From contig JAFVCQ010000201.1 of assembly GCA_017479085.1 (NCBI GenBank), forward strand, positions 1 to 39,371: a DNA stretch of 39,371 nucleotides. The letters are read 5' to 3'. Position numbers and translations under genes: made by a program. Shown here piece after piece: positions 25,075-33,721 of this stretch. The notes under the pieces were generated by a model. The model did no database searches. It was not told the DNA's origin and was given only the letters and a program-made list of their open reading frames with translations. This DNA is from Lachnospiraceae bacterium (GTDB lineage Bacteria > Bacillota > Clostridia > Lachnospirales > Lachnospiraceae). The stretch's first letter is position 1; each line of letters begins with the position of its first letter.

Positions 25075-27651
25075 TTATCTTGCGATCAGCTTTCCATCTT
25101 CCACATCGATCGTGATCGTATCCTGAATACTGACCTCGCCGGACAGGATGAGCTTCGCCACCAGTGTATCCACATTCTTTTGCAGATAACGTTTTAGCGG
25201 TCTGGCACCGTAGACCGGATCATACCCATGATCCATAATATAAGTCTTTGCCTCATCGGTAATGGCAAGAGAAAGCTCCTTTTCTGCCAGTCGTTCATTC
25301 AGATCCATTACCAGAAGGTCAATGATACTTCCTATATTATCCTTCGTCAACGGCTTAAACAGGATCGTTTCGTCCAGACGATTTAAGAACTCCGGCCGGA
25401 AATGAAGCCGCAATTCCTCCAGCACCTGATTCTGTGCCTCCTCCGTGATCTCGCCCTTATCATCGATTCCTTCCAACAGCGAAGCGGAACCAATGTTGGA
25501 AGTCATGATCAGAATCGTATTCTTAAAGTCAACCGTCTTTCCCTTCGAATCGGTAATCCTTCCATCATCCAATACCTGTAAAAGCACATTGAACACATCC
25601 GGATGCGCCTTCTCAATCTCATCAAATAATACTACGGAATACGGTTTTCTGCGGACTGCCTCTGTCAACTGGCCGCCTTCATCATAGCCCACATATCCCG
25701 GAGGCGCTCCGATCAGTCTTGCCACGGAATGTTTCTCCATATATTCACTCATATCAATACGCACCATGTTCGCCTCATTGTCAAACAATGCCTGTGCCAG
25801 TGTCTTGGCAAGCTCGGTTTTTCCTACACCGGTAGGTACCAAGAAAAGTAAACAACCAATCGGTTTGGTCGGATCCTTCACACCGGCCTTCGAACGGATA
25901 ATGGAATCCGAGACCAGCTCTACCGCCTCATTCTGCCCTACCACCCGCTTATGCAGTGCATCTGCCAGATGCAGAGTCTTATTGCGCTCACTCTCTGTCA
26001 GCTTCGAAACCGGAATTCCCGTCCACTTGGAAACAATACCGGCGATCTCTTCCTCCGATACGTTCTCATGTACCAGACTCTTTTCCTTGCTGCTCTCCCT
26101 GCCCTCCAGATCCGTAAGCTGTTTCTGTAATTGTGGCAATTTACCATATTGCAGCTCTGCCGCCTTATTCAGGTCGTAATTGCGCTGCGCGATCTGTATC
26201 TCATTATTCACCTGTTCAATCTCTTCCTTGACCGCACGTACCTTATCTACCCCCATCTTCTCATTGTCCCAGTCTGCTTTCATGGAAGCAAACTTCTCGT
26301 GCAGTTCCCTGAGTTCCTCCTGCAGCTTTTCCAGACGTTCTCTGCTCAGCCGGTCTTCCTCATTCTTAAGAGCCGCTTCCTCGATCTCCAACTGCATCAT
26401 ACGCCTTCTGATCTCGTCCAGTTCAACCGGCATCGAATCCAACTCTGTCTTGATCAAAGCGCAGGCCTCATCCACCAGATCGATTGCCTTATCCGGAAGG
26501 AAACGGTCAGAAATATAGCGGTTCGACAGCGTTGCTGCCGCCACAATAGCGCCATCCGTGATCTTCACACCGTGATACACCTCATAACGATTCTTCAGTC
26601 CCCGTAAGATGGATATGGTATCCTCTACCGTAGGTTCATTCACCATGACCGGCTGGAACCGGCGTTCCAATGCGGCATCCGTCTCAATATATTTGCGGTA
26701 CTCATCCAGAGTCGTCGCACCGATACAGTGAAGCTCTCCTCTGGCCAGCATCGGCTTTAACATATTCCCTGCATCGAGTGCTCCATCGGTCTTGCCGGCA
26801 CCGACAATCGTATGCAGCTCATCGATAAAGAGAATGATCTCACCATCGGATTGCTTGACCTCATCCAGAACTGCTTTCAATCGTTCCTCAAACTCTCCGC
26901 GGTACTTGGCACCCGCGATCAGTGCTCCCATATCCAGTGCAAAGATCTGCTTATCCTTCAGACCTTCCGGAACATCTCCTTGTACGATCCGTTGTGCCAG
27001 ACCCTCCACCGCCGCCGTCTTGCCGACTCCGGGTTCACCGATCAAAACCGGATTGTTCTTCGTCTTTCTCGACAAAATGCGGATGATGTTCCGTATCTCT
27101 GCATCTCTGCCGATCACCGGATCCAGTTTCTGCTCCCTTGCCCTTTTCACCAAATCATAGCCATACTTCTCAAGACTGTCATAGACTGCTTCCGGATTAT
27201 CACTCTCCACCCGCTGATTCCCCCGCACCTCTGCTAATACCTTCAGGAATCTCTCTGTTGTAATCCCGTAATCCGTGAACAGCCCCTTCAATGCCCTGTT
27301 GGGATGCTTCAACAAGGCAAGAAAAATATGCTCAACCGAAATATAGGAATCCCCCATCTGTTTGGCTTCTTTTTCTGCATTCACAAACGTTTTCTGAAAA
27401 TCCGAACTGGTAAACAGGTTACCACCCGACACTTTCGGGCGATACGCAACCAGCTTCTCTGCCTCTCTCGAAAAATGTTCCAAATCAATGTCCATCTTCT
27501 CAATGAGCTTGGCGATCAGACTCTCACTTACCGTAAGTAAGCTGTATAAGATATGCTCCTGATCGATCTCCTGATTATTATATTCATAGGCAAGCTTCTC
27601 GCAATTTTCCACTACTTCTAATGATTTTTTTGTAAATTTCTCTGCGTTCAT
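25075..27651 (-). CDS. clpB: ClpB disaggregase (AAA+ chaperone) with altered second P-loop
   Basis: ClpB is a cytoplasmic hexameric ATPase that, with DnaK, rescues aggregated proteins. The 858-residue protein has the Clp N domain (1-145), NBD1 with Walker A GEPGVGKT near 203, the long coiled-coil M domain (about 400-525), NBD2 and the small C domain. NBD2 is odd: the usual GPTGVGKT reads VPTGVGKT, with V605 (codon 25837-25839) in place of the first P-loop glycine; K611 is kept. The ATG at 27651 is chosen because AGGTGG lies 8 bases upstream; a GTG at 27663 overlaps that site. Expression is expected to be HrcA-controlled through the CIRCE element at 27720-27746. Confidence 0.96.
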   Translation of the reverse strand: MNAEKFTKKSLEVVENCEKLAYEYNNQEIDQEHILYSLLTVSESLIAKLIEKMDIDLEHFSREAEKLVAYRPKVSGGNLFTSSDFQKTFVNAEKEAKQMGDSYISVEHIFLALLKHPNRALKGLFTDYGITTERFLKVLAEVRGNQRVESDNPEAVYDSLEKYGYDLVKRAREQKLDPVIGRDAEIRNIIRILSRKTKNNPVLIGEPGVGKTAAVEGLAQRIVQGDVPEGLKDKQIFALDMGALIAGAKYRGEFEERLKAVLDEVKQSDGEIILFIDELHTIVGAGKTDGALDAGNMLKPMLARGELHCIGATTLDEYRKYIETDAALERRFQPVMVNEPTVEDTISILRGLKNRYEVYHGVKITDGAIVAAATLSNRYISDRFLPDKAIDLVDEACALIKTELDSMPVELDEIRRRMMQLEIEEAALKNEEDRLSRERLEKLQEELRELHEKFASMKADWDNEKMGVDKVRAVKEEIEQVNNEIQIAQRNYDLNKAAELQYGKLPQLQKQLTDLEGRESSKEKSLVHENVSEEEIAGIVSKWTGIPVSKLTESERNKTLHLADALHKRVVGQNEAVELVSDSIIRSKAGVKDPTKPIGCLLFLVPTGVGKTELAKTLAQALFDNEANMVRIDMSEYMEKHSVARLIGAPPGYVGYDEGGQLTEAVRRKPYSVVLFDEIEKAHPDVFNVLLQVLDDGRITDSKGKTVDFKNTILIMTSNIGSASLLEGIDDKGEITEEAQNQVLEELRLHFRPEFLNRLDETILFKPLTKDNIGSIIDLLVMDLNERLAEKELSLAITDEAKTYIMDHGYDPVYGARPLKRYLQKNVDTLVAKLILSGEVSIQDTITIDVEDGKLIAR

Positions 27652-27703
27652 AATAAGTCCCACCTTTCCATTTCATAGTCCGTCAAATGTTTTGACTAAT
27701 CTA

Positions 27704-27732
27704 AAGATAGCACATATTGTTAGCACTGTCAA
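27704..27732 (-). promoter_or_regulatory. clpB promoter
   Basis: On the minus strand TTGACA (27727-27732) and TATCTT (27704-27709) are separated by 17 bases. The -35 element sits inside the CIRCE operator, so bound HrcA would block RNA polymerase. Confidence 0.8.
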
Positions 27733-27746
27733 TAGTCGAGTGCTAA
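27720..27746 (-). promoter_or_regulatory. CIRCE operator (HrcA binding site)
   Basis: The pattern is TTAGCACTC, nine bases, then CAGTGCTAA on the minus strand: the classic 9-9-9 CIRCE inverted repeat with a single mismatch in one arm. HrcA, the heat-shock repressor, binds this element; hrcA itself is not in the window. Confidence 0.92.
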
Positions 27747-27763
27747 AATTGTCAGAAAATTTT

Positions 27764-27792
27764 AAAAAGAGCCTGAACACACGTCCAGACTC
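27764..27792 (-). terminator. Terminator of the small membrane-protein genes
   Basis: A 10-bp stem at 27769-27792 (with G-T pairs) and a small loop are followed on the minus strand by five T residues. It separates the small genes from the clpB promoter. A second, larger inverted repeat (CCTCAAA/TTTGAGG) lies just before it around 27816-27850. Confidence 0.85.
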
Positions 27793-27869
27793 CTTTCAGC
27801 ATTTTGATATCATACCTCAAACAGGCAGGCCCACATGTCCATTTGAGGCACAAACCGGAGAGTAATGTT

Positions 27870-27986
27870 TCACTCTTGCTTATGATCTGTTGGATCCTCC
27901 TTCTCAGCAGGTTTGTGTTCCATAACAAATCCAAACACTCCCGCACCGACTGCGATCACCGCCATAATGATTACCATAATATCCAT
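27870..27986 (-). CDS. 38-residue single-pass membrane protein
   Basis: The short frame encodes one membrane helix (about residues 3-22, starting MDIMVIIMAVIAVG) followed by a charged tail (HKPAEKEDPTDHKQE). GGAGG lies 8 bases ahead of the ATG at 27986, a near-ideal ribosome binding site. It starts 18 bases after the 47-residue gene and ends before a terminator, so it looks like the last gene of a small operon. Both proteins start with MDI and have a similar topology. Function unknown. Confidence 0.75.
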   Translation of the reverse strand: MDIMVIIMAVIAVGAGVFGFVMEHKPAEKEDPTDHKQE

Positions 27987-28004
27987 CTTCTCTTACCTCC
28001 TGCC

Positions 28005-28148
28005 TTAATCATAAAGGGATGCATGATACCGGATCTTTCGGTATACCTTGTAAATAATCATTCCCAATAAAGACACAATAATATACAGACAGGAAAGCAA
28101 ACCGGTTCCTCCCCCGACAATAATAACAATCCATAATAAAATATCCAT
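28005..28148 (-). CDS. 47-residue membrane protein
   Basis: The protein begins MDILLWIVIIVGGG and is one long or two short hydrophobic segments (about 3-32), ending in a basic tail (YKVYRKIRYH). AAGGAG lies 10 bases upstream of the ATG at 28148. The open frame extends upstream to 28199 but that part overlaps the ribosome binding site. It pairs with the 38-residue gene downstream. I recognise no family. Confidence 0.72.
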   Translation of the reverse strand: MDILLWIVIIVGGGTGLLSCLYIIVSLLGMIIYKVYRKIRYHASLYD

Positions 28149-28311
28149 AATCTCATAACTCCTTTTTTTCGAATAACCGACACGTGCTGCGCCGGACAAA
28201 ATGTAGTCTTTCGAATCCGATCACAGATTGCGCACCAAAAGAAAGCCCGTATCTGTCAGACAATTTTTGCCTGCAAAACCGAACCTGCTCTATGCGAATC
28301 TGGATTCGCTG

Positions 28312-28719
28312 TTATGAGATTCTCTTTCTTCCATCCATATCCTGTATAAATGCGATAATGTATTCCTCCCTGAACACATACCGCTTACTGTGAAGAAGTA
28401 ACGTTTCCTTCGCGAAGCGGGAAACGCCTGACAGAGCTGCCAGCACACAAAGGAAAAACAGACCCTTCCCGCCACTGTCTTGCAGACGGCTGCCCCGTAA
28501 TCCCTTGATCTGAAATATAGTAGAGGTATCTTCCCTGATCTCAAAATCGCGCAGATCATCTCCTGCGGTCAGGGATTGTGCCTTGATAGAGCTGTCACCG
28601 GAGGACTTCAAAGAGAGCACCTGCTGTCCGGATTCCAGTCCCATACCACTTCCGGTTACGACAAATCCGAACACCAGCAGATAAAGTATGAAGTTTCTTA
28701 TTCGCATCCTTATCTTCAT
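28312..28719 (-). CDS. 135-residue membrane protein of unknown function
   Basis: The N-terminus is basic and followed by a hydrophobic segment (about 9-27), either an anchor or a signal. A polar middle (about 30-82) follows, then a second hydrophobic segment (about 86-100, LFFLCVLAALSGVSRFA) and a short charged tail. GAGGG lies 6 bases upstream of the ATG, and a promoter is seen at 28748-28776. The topology suggests a polar loop of about 55 residues outside the membrane. It lies 163 bases upstream of the 47-residue gene; linkage is possible but not shown. Confidence 0.7.
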   Translation of the reverse strand: MKIRMRIRNFILYLLVFGFVVTGSGMGLESGQQVLSLKSSGDSSIKAQSLTAGDDLRDFEIREDTSTIFQIKGLRGSRLQDSGGKGLFFLCVLAALSGVSRFAKETLLLHSKRYVFREEYIIAFIQDMDGRKRIS

Positions 28720-28747
28720 AAACAGCCCTCACATTTCTACTGTTTTT

Positions 28748-28776
28748 ACTATATCAAAATCGCAGTTAAAATGCAA
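28748..28776 (-). promoter_or_regulatory. Promoter of the 135-residue membrane protein gene
   Basis: On the minus strand TTGCAT (28771-28776) and TATAGT (28748-28753) are separated by 17 bases, about 30 bases before the start codon. Confidence 0.6.
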
Positions 28777-28794
28777 TGCCGGAATATTTTCCGG

Positions 28795-28824
28795 TTGCGC
28801 AATCCGACACCTTTCCGTTATACT
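28795..28824 (+). promoter_or_regulatory. Promoter of the 298-residue unknown gene
   Basis: TTGCGC (28795-28800) and TATACT (28819-28824) are separated by 18 bases, 30 bases before the ATG at 28854. It is back to back with the divergent promoter at 28748-28776. Confidence 0.6.
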
Positions 28825-28853
28825 AATATACAAAGACTGCTAAGGAGTATTTC

Positions 28854-29750
28854 ATGAACTTATACGACGAGATCAAGTCCCATTTCATCCTGCCTGATGC
28901 ATTTGAGGACTGGAAAGATTATAGAAACATATTAACGGACTATCTGATCGCACAGACGGATTCCATTTCTCTCCCCCTCTCCTTCTGCCCCGGCATGCAG
29001 CCGTCCGACCTGCTGCCGACACTGGCTGTCCTCGGTGCCGGTGCCTGCAATGATCTGAATCTGGAACGATTATGCCCCCACTTTTCCAGAATCACACTGA
29101 TCGACAATCAGACTGCCTCTATGGAGACTGCACTGCGCACCTATCATCTGGAGCAATCCCCTGTTATAGAATGTGTGACTGCCAGCCTGAACGGACTTGA
29201 GGACACAGATTATCAGGATTTCTGCGAAGCATTGCAATATTTTGTTCGTGGGGAACAGCAGACCCTGACTCCGGAACGCTTTGAGGCATTTGCGCTGTCC
29301 CGCATTGGTTCGAAGCCAAACAGGCAGGTGCCTCTGGCTCCTGCCTCCTATGATTACATATGGTGCTTTGGTGTACACAGCCAGTTACAGGCCATGTATT
29401 CCTATATCTATCACGTATTTGAAGTCAATCTGAGACATACCCTTTTTCAGAACACGGAGTGGAACTCCCATGTATTCTATGACCGTTTGAAAGAAGAAAA
29501 TCGCATATGGATTCCCCACTTCCATGATGCCCTGCTTGCCAGTGCGAACAAAGCGGTTTTTCTTGGTCTGGAGCAAAGACGTCTTGGAACAGAGGGAGCC
29601 ATTGAGGGTGCATGGCAGGGCATAGAAGACATACGGCACCGGAAGCTTTCATATACCGAGCATACCGCCATATGGCCCTTCTGCCCCGCCCGAAGCCTTT
29701 CCTATGAGATGCGGATGTTCCATATCTCAACCCTATACCGGTTTGTCTGA
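28854..29750 (+). CDS. Unknown protein with a Rossmann/methyltransferase-like motif
   Basis: The 298-residue cytoplasmic protein contains LAVLGAGACNDLNL at about 57-70 followed by ITLIDNQ at about 80-86. This spacing and the glycine-rich turn followed by an acidic strand end are what SAM-dependent methyltransferases show as motif I and the ribose-binding acid. The rest, including YDYIWCFGVHSQLQAMYSYI, does not match a subfamily I can name. AAGGAG lies 7 bases upstream of the ATG. It is one of only three plus-strand genes and its last 18 bases overlap the end of the AI-2E transporter gene. Substrate unknown. Confidence 0.8.
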   Translation: MNLYDEIKSHFILPDAFEDWKDYRNILTDYLIAQTDSISLPLSFCPGMQPSDLLPTLAVLGAGACNDLNLERLCPHFSRITLIDNQTASMETALRTYHLEQSPVIECVTASLNGLEDTDYQDFCEALQYFVRGEQQTLTPERFEAFALSRIGSKPNRQVPLAPASYDYIWCFGVHSQLQAMYSYIYHVFEVNLRHTLFQNTEWNSHVFYDRLKEENRIWIPHFHDALLASANKAVFLGLEQRRLGTEGAIEGAWQGIEDIRHRKLSYTEHTAIWPFCPARSLSYEMRMFHISTLYRFV

Positions 29751-30803
29751 AAGCTTCCGATGTGTCACACTTTTTTTCATATCCTGTTCCACCAGTGTAT
29801 ACAGATCTGCGGTAAACGGGATCCCGAGAAACATGCCCAGTACCCCGCCAAATTCTCCGCCGATCACGATTGCAGCAAAGATCAGGATAGATGGGATTCC
29901 AATTGCATTCCCCACAATATGCGGATAGATCAGACGGTTGTCAATCTGCTGCAGGATCAGAAACAGGATCAAAAAGGTCAACGCTTTGATCGGCGACTCC
30001 ATGATCAGAAGTACGACACCCACCGTTCCTCCAAACAAAGCACCGACCACCGGAATCAACGCTGTCACCGCCACAATGACACCGATCAGAATCGGATATG
30101 ACAACCCCATGATCCCCATTGCAATGGTCAACAGACACCCCAGAATCGCAGCATCCAGACATTGACCGGAGATAAATCCGGCATAGGTGTCATATACGAT
30201 CTTGCCGATATACTCCATCCCACTGCCCACCCGCTCCGGCAGATACGTCCTGATCAGTCTGTGGAGATAATCTCCAATCGCCTCCTTCTGCGCCAGAATA
30301 TAGAAGGAAAAGAACAGGCCAATAAACAGCTTGGTCACAACCGAAACCGCACTTCCCACCATATTACCACTTGCCTTCAATGCCTCAATAAAGGATTGAT
30401 TCTCAATCAGCGCAACTACACTGTCCATCACATCCTCATCAAGCTTAAAATTCTGAACGGTATTCACGATATCCTCCGAGATGCCCAGATGGGTTTCCAA
30501 AAATGCAAGAGCGGTATCCAATGCCTTTGGCGCTCTCGCCGTGATCTGTCTGACACTTTCTACAATGCCCGGAATCAGATTAAAACACACGATCGTGATC
30601 ACCCCGGCCAGAATCAACACCGAAATGATAATGGATGTGGTTCTCTTTATCACATGATTTTGAAACATACCCTTTGTCATATGTTTTTCCAGCCGTACGA
30701 CAATCAGGTTAATCATAAAGGCAATCACTGCTCCGTAGATCAACGGAGAAATTGCTTTATAACAGATAAGTATGATGTGCTTTACCGCACCAAAATGTTC
30801 CAC
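29733..30803 (-). CDS. AI-2E family transporter (PerM type), 5' end frameshifted
   Basis: The 356-residue frame has the layout of the AI-2E/UPF0118 family: N-terminal helices, a central soluble region (about 75-150), and the conserved C-terminal half with DAAILGCLLTIAMGIMGLSYP, then ALIPVVGALFGG and IDNRLIYPHIVGN. Family members export small molecules; the substrate here is unknown. The frame opens at GTG 30803 without a ribosome binding site, yet good family sequence (KPILKGIFFIVLFYAVVEHFG) continues upstream in the same frame to a TAA at 30861-30863. A GTG at 30877 with AGAGG 7 bases upstream lies in another frame, and one extra A in the A6 run at 30857-30862 would join the two. The N-terminus therefore looks broken by a one-base deletion. 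Confidence 0.85.
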   Translation of the reverse strand: MEHFGAVKHIILICYKAISPLIYGAVIAFMINLIVVRLEKHMTKGMFQNHVIKRTTSIIISVLILAGVITIVCFNLIPGIVESVRQITARAPKALDTALAFLETHLGISEDIVNTVQNFKLDEDVMDSVVALIENQSFIEALKASGNMVGSAVSVVTKLFIGLFFSFYILAQKEAIGDYLHRLIRTYLPERVGSGMEYIGKIVYDTYAGFISGQCLDAAILGCLLTIAMGIMGLSYPILIGVIVAVTALIPVVGALFGGTVGVVLLIMESPIKALTFLILFLILQQIDNRLIYPHIVGNAIGIPSILIFAAIVIGGEFGGVLGMFLGIPFTADLYTLVEQDMKKSVTHRKLSDKPV

Positions 30804-30898
30804 TACCGCATAGAATAAAACAATGAAAAATATTCCCTTTAAAATCGGTTTCTCTCTTTTTTAAAACACTGAATCACCTGATTTCCTCTCAGCCATTC

Positions 30899-31498
30899 TT
30901 ACAGTGGCTTAAAATCTTCAACTCCATGCTTGCAAATTGGACATATAAAATCTGCCGGCAGGGAATCCCCCTCATAAATATAACCACAAATGGTACAAAT
31001 ATACCCTTTTTTCTCTGCGGGCTTTGCAGATGGCTTGATGTTGGCATGATAATATGCATAGGTAGCCGATGCGCGATCCGATAACACCTCTCCACCCGTT
31101 ACATCCGCGATGAACATTGTATGCGTTCCCAAATCTATGGTGTCGATCACTTTTCCGGAAATATATCCATTACACTCCTTTGTCAGATATGCGATACCAT
31201 TCTCTGCCCTTGCAAAAGCAATCTCAACCAATTTGTCCGTATCCCTTCCACTCTGAAACCCAAACTGTTGAAACGTATCAAATGTAGCACTTTCATCCAG
31301 AATAGACACATTAAATTCCTTTGTCTTGAGGATCATATCATGTGTATAATTGTCCTTATTCACTACAACAACAATGCGATTCGGCGAGGTCGTAACCTGA
31401 GAAGTTGTATTGATGATACATCCATTGTCCTTATCCCCGTCCTTTGCGGTCAATACAAAAAGACCATAGCTCAACTGATTCATTACCTTGTTATTCAT
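30899..31498 (-). CDS. Flavin reductase-like domain fused to rubredoxin (high-molecular-weight rubredoxin)
   Basis: Residues 1 to about 155 are an FMN-binding flavin-reductase domain (MNQLSYGLFVLTA start, SPNRIVVVVNK, LGTHTMFIADV). The C-terminal about 40 residues are a rubredoxin with CTIC and CPIC iron-ligand pairs (Cys 168, 171, 186 and 189 in this numbering). Similar fusions (Hrb) in anaerobes pass electrons from NAD(P)H to flavodiiron proteins for oxygen or NO removal; no such partner is in the window. The ATG at 31498 is favoured because AAAGGA lies 9 bases upstream; ATG 31504 is too close to it. The promoter region contains an inverted repeat (31528-31594). Confidence 0.9.
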   Translation of the reverse strand: MNNKVMNQLSYGLFVLTAKDGDKDNGCIINTTSQVTTSPNRIVVVVNKDNYTHDMILKTKEFNVSILDESATFDTFQQFGFQSGRDTDKLVEIAFARAENGIAYLTKECNGYISGKVIDTIDLGTHTMFIADVTGGEVLSDRASATYAYYHANIKPSAKPAEKKGYICTICGYIYEGDSLPADFICPICKHGVEDFKPL

Positions 31499-31527
31499 AA
31501 TCATTCTTCCTTTCTATCATAAATAGT

Positions 31528-31594
31528 ATAACCCACACAAAACAGGCCTATGTTGCGAACAAAATCTGACATCTGGCTATTTGGTGTGGGTTAT
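31528..31594. repeat. Inverted repeat upstream of the flavin reductase-rubredoxin gene
   Basis: Two perfect 11-base arms (ATAACCCACAC at 31528-31538 and its complement at 31584-31594) are separated by 45 bases, with further partial pairing beside them. The inner arm overlaps the likely -10 (TATACT, 31525-31530 on the minus strand). There is no T-run, so it may be an operator or a long hairpin after citrate synthase. Confidence 0.7.
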
Positions 31595-31601
31595 CGGACC
31601 A

Positions 31602-32987
31602 TCACGTTCTCTCTTCTATTGGAACATAATCATGTGTATGTCTTACTGCTTTATATGCCGGACGAATGATCTTGCCCTGATTGATCAATTCCTCAATCCG
31701 GTGTGCACTCCAACCGGCCATTCTTGCCACTGCAAATAACGGGGTATATAACTCTGCCGGAAGTCCCAGCATCTCATACACAAAACCGGAATAAAAATCC
31801 ACATTGGCACTGACACCCTTGTAAATCTTACGCTCCTCTGCAATCACTTCTGGTGCCAGCTTCTCCACATTGGCATATAACCGATACTCCTCGGTCATTC
31901 CCTTCTCAACGGAAAGCTTCTCCACAAATCCCTTAAGCACCTTTGCCCTCGGATCGGAAATGGAATATACAGCATGTCCCATACCGTAGATCAGACCGGC
32001 CCGATCAAATACCTGCTTGTGTAAGAGCTTCTTCAGGTAATCCTTGATCTCCTCTTCATCTCCCCAATCCTTAACCTGCTGCTTCATATCCGCAAACATT
32101 CTGGTCACCTTGATATTGGCTCCGCCATGCTTCGGCCCCTTGAGCGACCCCAGTGATGCGGCCATAGACGAATAGGTGTCTGTTCCGGAAGAGGTGACAA
32201 CATGTGTCGTAAAGGTAGAGTTGTTACCACCGCCATGCTCTGCATGTAATACCAGCGCAAGATCCAGAATTCTGGCCTCCAGTTCGGTGTACTTGCTGTC
32301 CGGTCTCAGCAGGAAGAGCAGATTCTCTGCAGTGGACAAATCCGGCTGCGGTGTATGTATATAGAGACTGTTGCCATCATGATAATGACTGTATGCCTGA
32401 TATCCATATACCGATAACAGCGGTACCACCGAAATGAGCTGCAGACACTGCCTTAACACATTAGGAATAGAAGTATCATCCGCCTTCTCATCATATGCAT
32501 ATAAGGTCAGTATACTTCTCTGTAATGTATTCATCATATCCTTACTCGGAGCCTTCAGAATGATATCCCTTACAAAATCCGTCGGCAATGACATTCTGTA
32601 ATTGGATAAAATATCTGTGATCTTAGCCAGCTCCTCCTTCGACGGAAGCTGTCCAAACAAAAGCAGGTACACGGTCTCTTCATAGCCAAAGCGCTTCTCC
32701 TTCATGAAACCTGCTACAATATCCTCCACATCAATCCCCTGATAATACAGCTTTCCTTCACAGGGAATCATATCATTATCCTCTACAATGTACGATTGGA
32801 TTTTCGAAACATCGGTCAGACCGGCTAAGACACCTTTACCATTAATATCTCTAAGACCTCTCTTGACATCATACTTCGCAAAGAGATCCGTATCAATCCG
32901 AAGATTCGCAAGACATAATTCTGATAAGCCCTTTATCTCATCTGTAATCCGGGAATAATTATTAATTCTTTCTTCGTGGTTGTTCAC
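31602..32987 (-). CDS. Citrate synthase
   Basis: This enzyme condenses oxaloacetate with acetyl-CoA to citrate. The catalytic residues are visible: H251 (LHAEHGGGNNS), H338 (GMGHAVYS) and D397 (SANVDFYSG), with GPKHGGAN near 284. The 461-residue protein belongs to the Si-type citrate/methylcitrate synthase family, in the long form. The start is GTG at 32987, chosen because GAGGG lies 7 bases upstream; the open frame runs to 33092 but that part is AT-rich leader. Neither aconitase nor isocitrate dehydrogenase is adjacent, so the gene appears to be transcribed alone, from an extended -10 promoter at 33032-33040. Confidence 0.94.
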   Translation of the reverse strand: MNNHEERINNYSRITDEIKGLSELCLANLRIDTDLFAKYDVKRGLRDINGKGVLAGLTDVSKIQSYIVEDNDMIPCEGKLYYQGIDVEDIVAGFMKEKRFGYEETVYLLLFGQLPSKEELAKITDILSNYRMSLPTDFVRDIILKAPSKDMMNTLQRSILTLYAYDEKADDTSIPNVLRQCLQLISVVPLLSVYGYQAYSHYHDGNSLYIHTPQPDLSTAENLLFLLRPDSKYTELEARILDLALVLHAEHGGGNNSTFTTHVVTSSGTDTYSSMAASLGSLKGPKHGGANIKVTRMFADMKQQVKDWGDEEEIKDYLKKLLHKQVFDRAGLIYGMGHAVYSISDPRAKVLKGFVEKLSVEKGMTEEYRLYANVEKLAPEVIAEERKIYKGVSANVDFYSGFVYEMLGLPAELYTPLFAVARMAGWSAHRIEELINQGKIIRPAYKAVRHTHDYVPIEERT

Positions 32988-33031
32988 GCAATCACCCTCT
33001 CTATTCCTATAAATCTTGTAATCCCTACAAA

Positions 33032-33040
33032 AGTATACCA
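33032..33040 (-). promoter_or_regulatory. Extended -10 promoter of citrate synthase
   Basis: On the minus strand TGG-TATACT forms an extended -10 element 45 bases before the GTG start; no good -35 is present. Confidence 0.5.
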
Positions 33041-33145
33041 CAAAATTCCGCTCTTCCCTAGTCTTTTTTACAAATTCATAAAAAATTAACAAATATTACC
33101 CCTACTGTATAGTGACAAAGAACAAAATCGTAATCATATTCGTCT

Positions 33146-33700
33146 CTATTCTGTGTCATCCCCGGACTCCCTGCAGTCTTCAAGTGTTTCGGGCAGACTG
33201 CTCCGTGCACTGCCCGAAACCGTATATACGGAATCCGGCTTCTCTTTGATATACAGATAATCATCACCGGTTATGTCATTGGTGCTGCCCCAACAGATTG
33301 TACAGGTGTCTCCCTTCTCATTCTGTATTGTCAAAGTCTGTACCGGTGCATCCAGTCCATATCCTGCCAAATCATCCGGCTCTGTGATTTCCCTGACCGC
33401 CGACAGCTCTGTAACGGTTTGCAGCATCGTCTGAAGCGTGCTCTCGCTCACTGCAAAGTCTTTGTCAGATTGCAGCTTCCATTGTCCATCTGACAGCACA
33501 AATATTTCCTCTGTCTCATCCAGCATGAGACGAACCGATGTCACATCCTCTGCACTCCAGTCCAATATCCGGATACTGTCCGTCTGCTCCTCCTGACCGG
33601 CAGCCTGTTCATTATGATGCTTTAACACGGTATACAGCACTATAAGCAGGATCAGAAGTCCGATGACGACCGCCATCGGAATCCATTTTTTCTTTTTCAT
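33146..33700 (-). CDS. DUF4340 domain membrane-anchored protein
   Basis: The 184-residue protein has a basic N-terminus, one membrane helix (about 8-26) and an extracytoplasmic domain matching DUF4340 (a VLSDGQWKLQ strand, a DFAVSESTLQTMLQTV helix, GLDAPVQTLTIQNEKG, and a GDDYLYIKEKPDSVYTVSGS motif). DUF4340 proteins commonly follow GldG-type genes. Many members carry two or more copies of this unit and are longer, so this one is short; it ends with an acidic tail (ESGDDTE) rather than an obvious break. It is separated from gldG by the 258-bp palindromic element, with GAAGG 7 bases ahead of its ATG. Confidence 0.85.
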   Translation of the reverse strand: MKKKKWIPMAVVIGLLILLIVLYTVLKHHNEQAAGQEEQTDSIRILDWSAEDVTSVRLMLDETEEIFVLSDGQWKLQSDKDFAVSESTLQTMLQTVTELSAVREITEPDDLAGYGLDAPVQTLTIQNEKGDTCTICWGSTNDITGDDYLYIKEKPDSVYTVSGSARSSLPETLEDCRESGDDTE

Positions 33701-33721
33701 AACACACCTTCTTTCCTTATT

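Noticed and set aside
27682-27696. GTCAAA/TTTGAC inverted repeat in the clpB leader as a CtsR operator
   Set aside because: CtsR sites are tandem direct heptads (GTCAAA twice in the same direction). This is a 15-base palindrome, so it does not fit; the CIRCE element explains the regulation.
28294-28309. GCGAATC/GATTCGC palindrome after the 135-residue gene as a terminator
   Set aside because: The loop is only two bases and no T-run follows on the minus strand.
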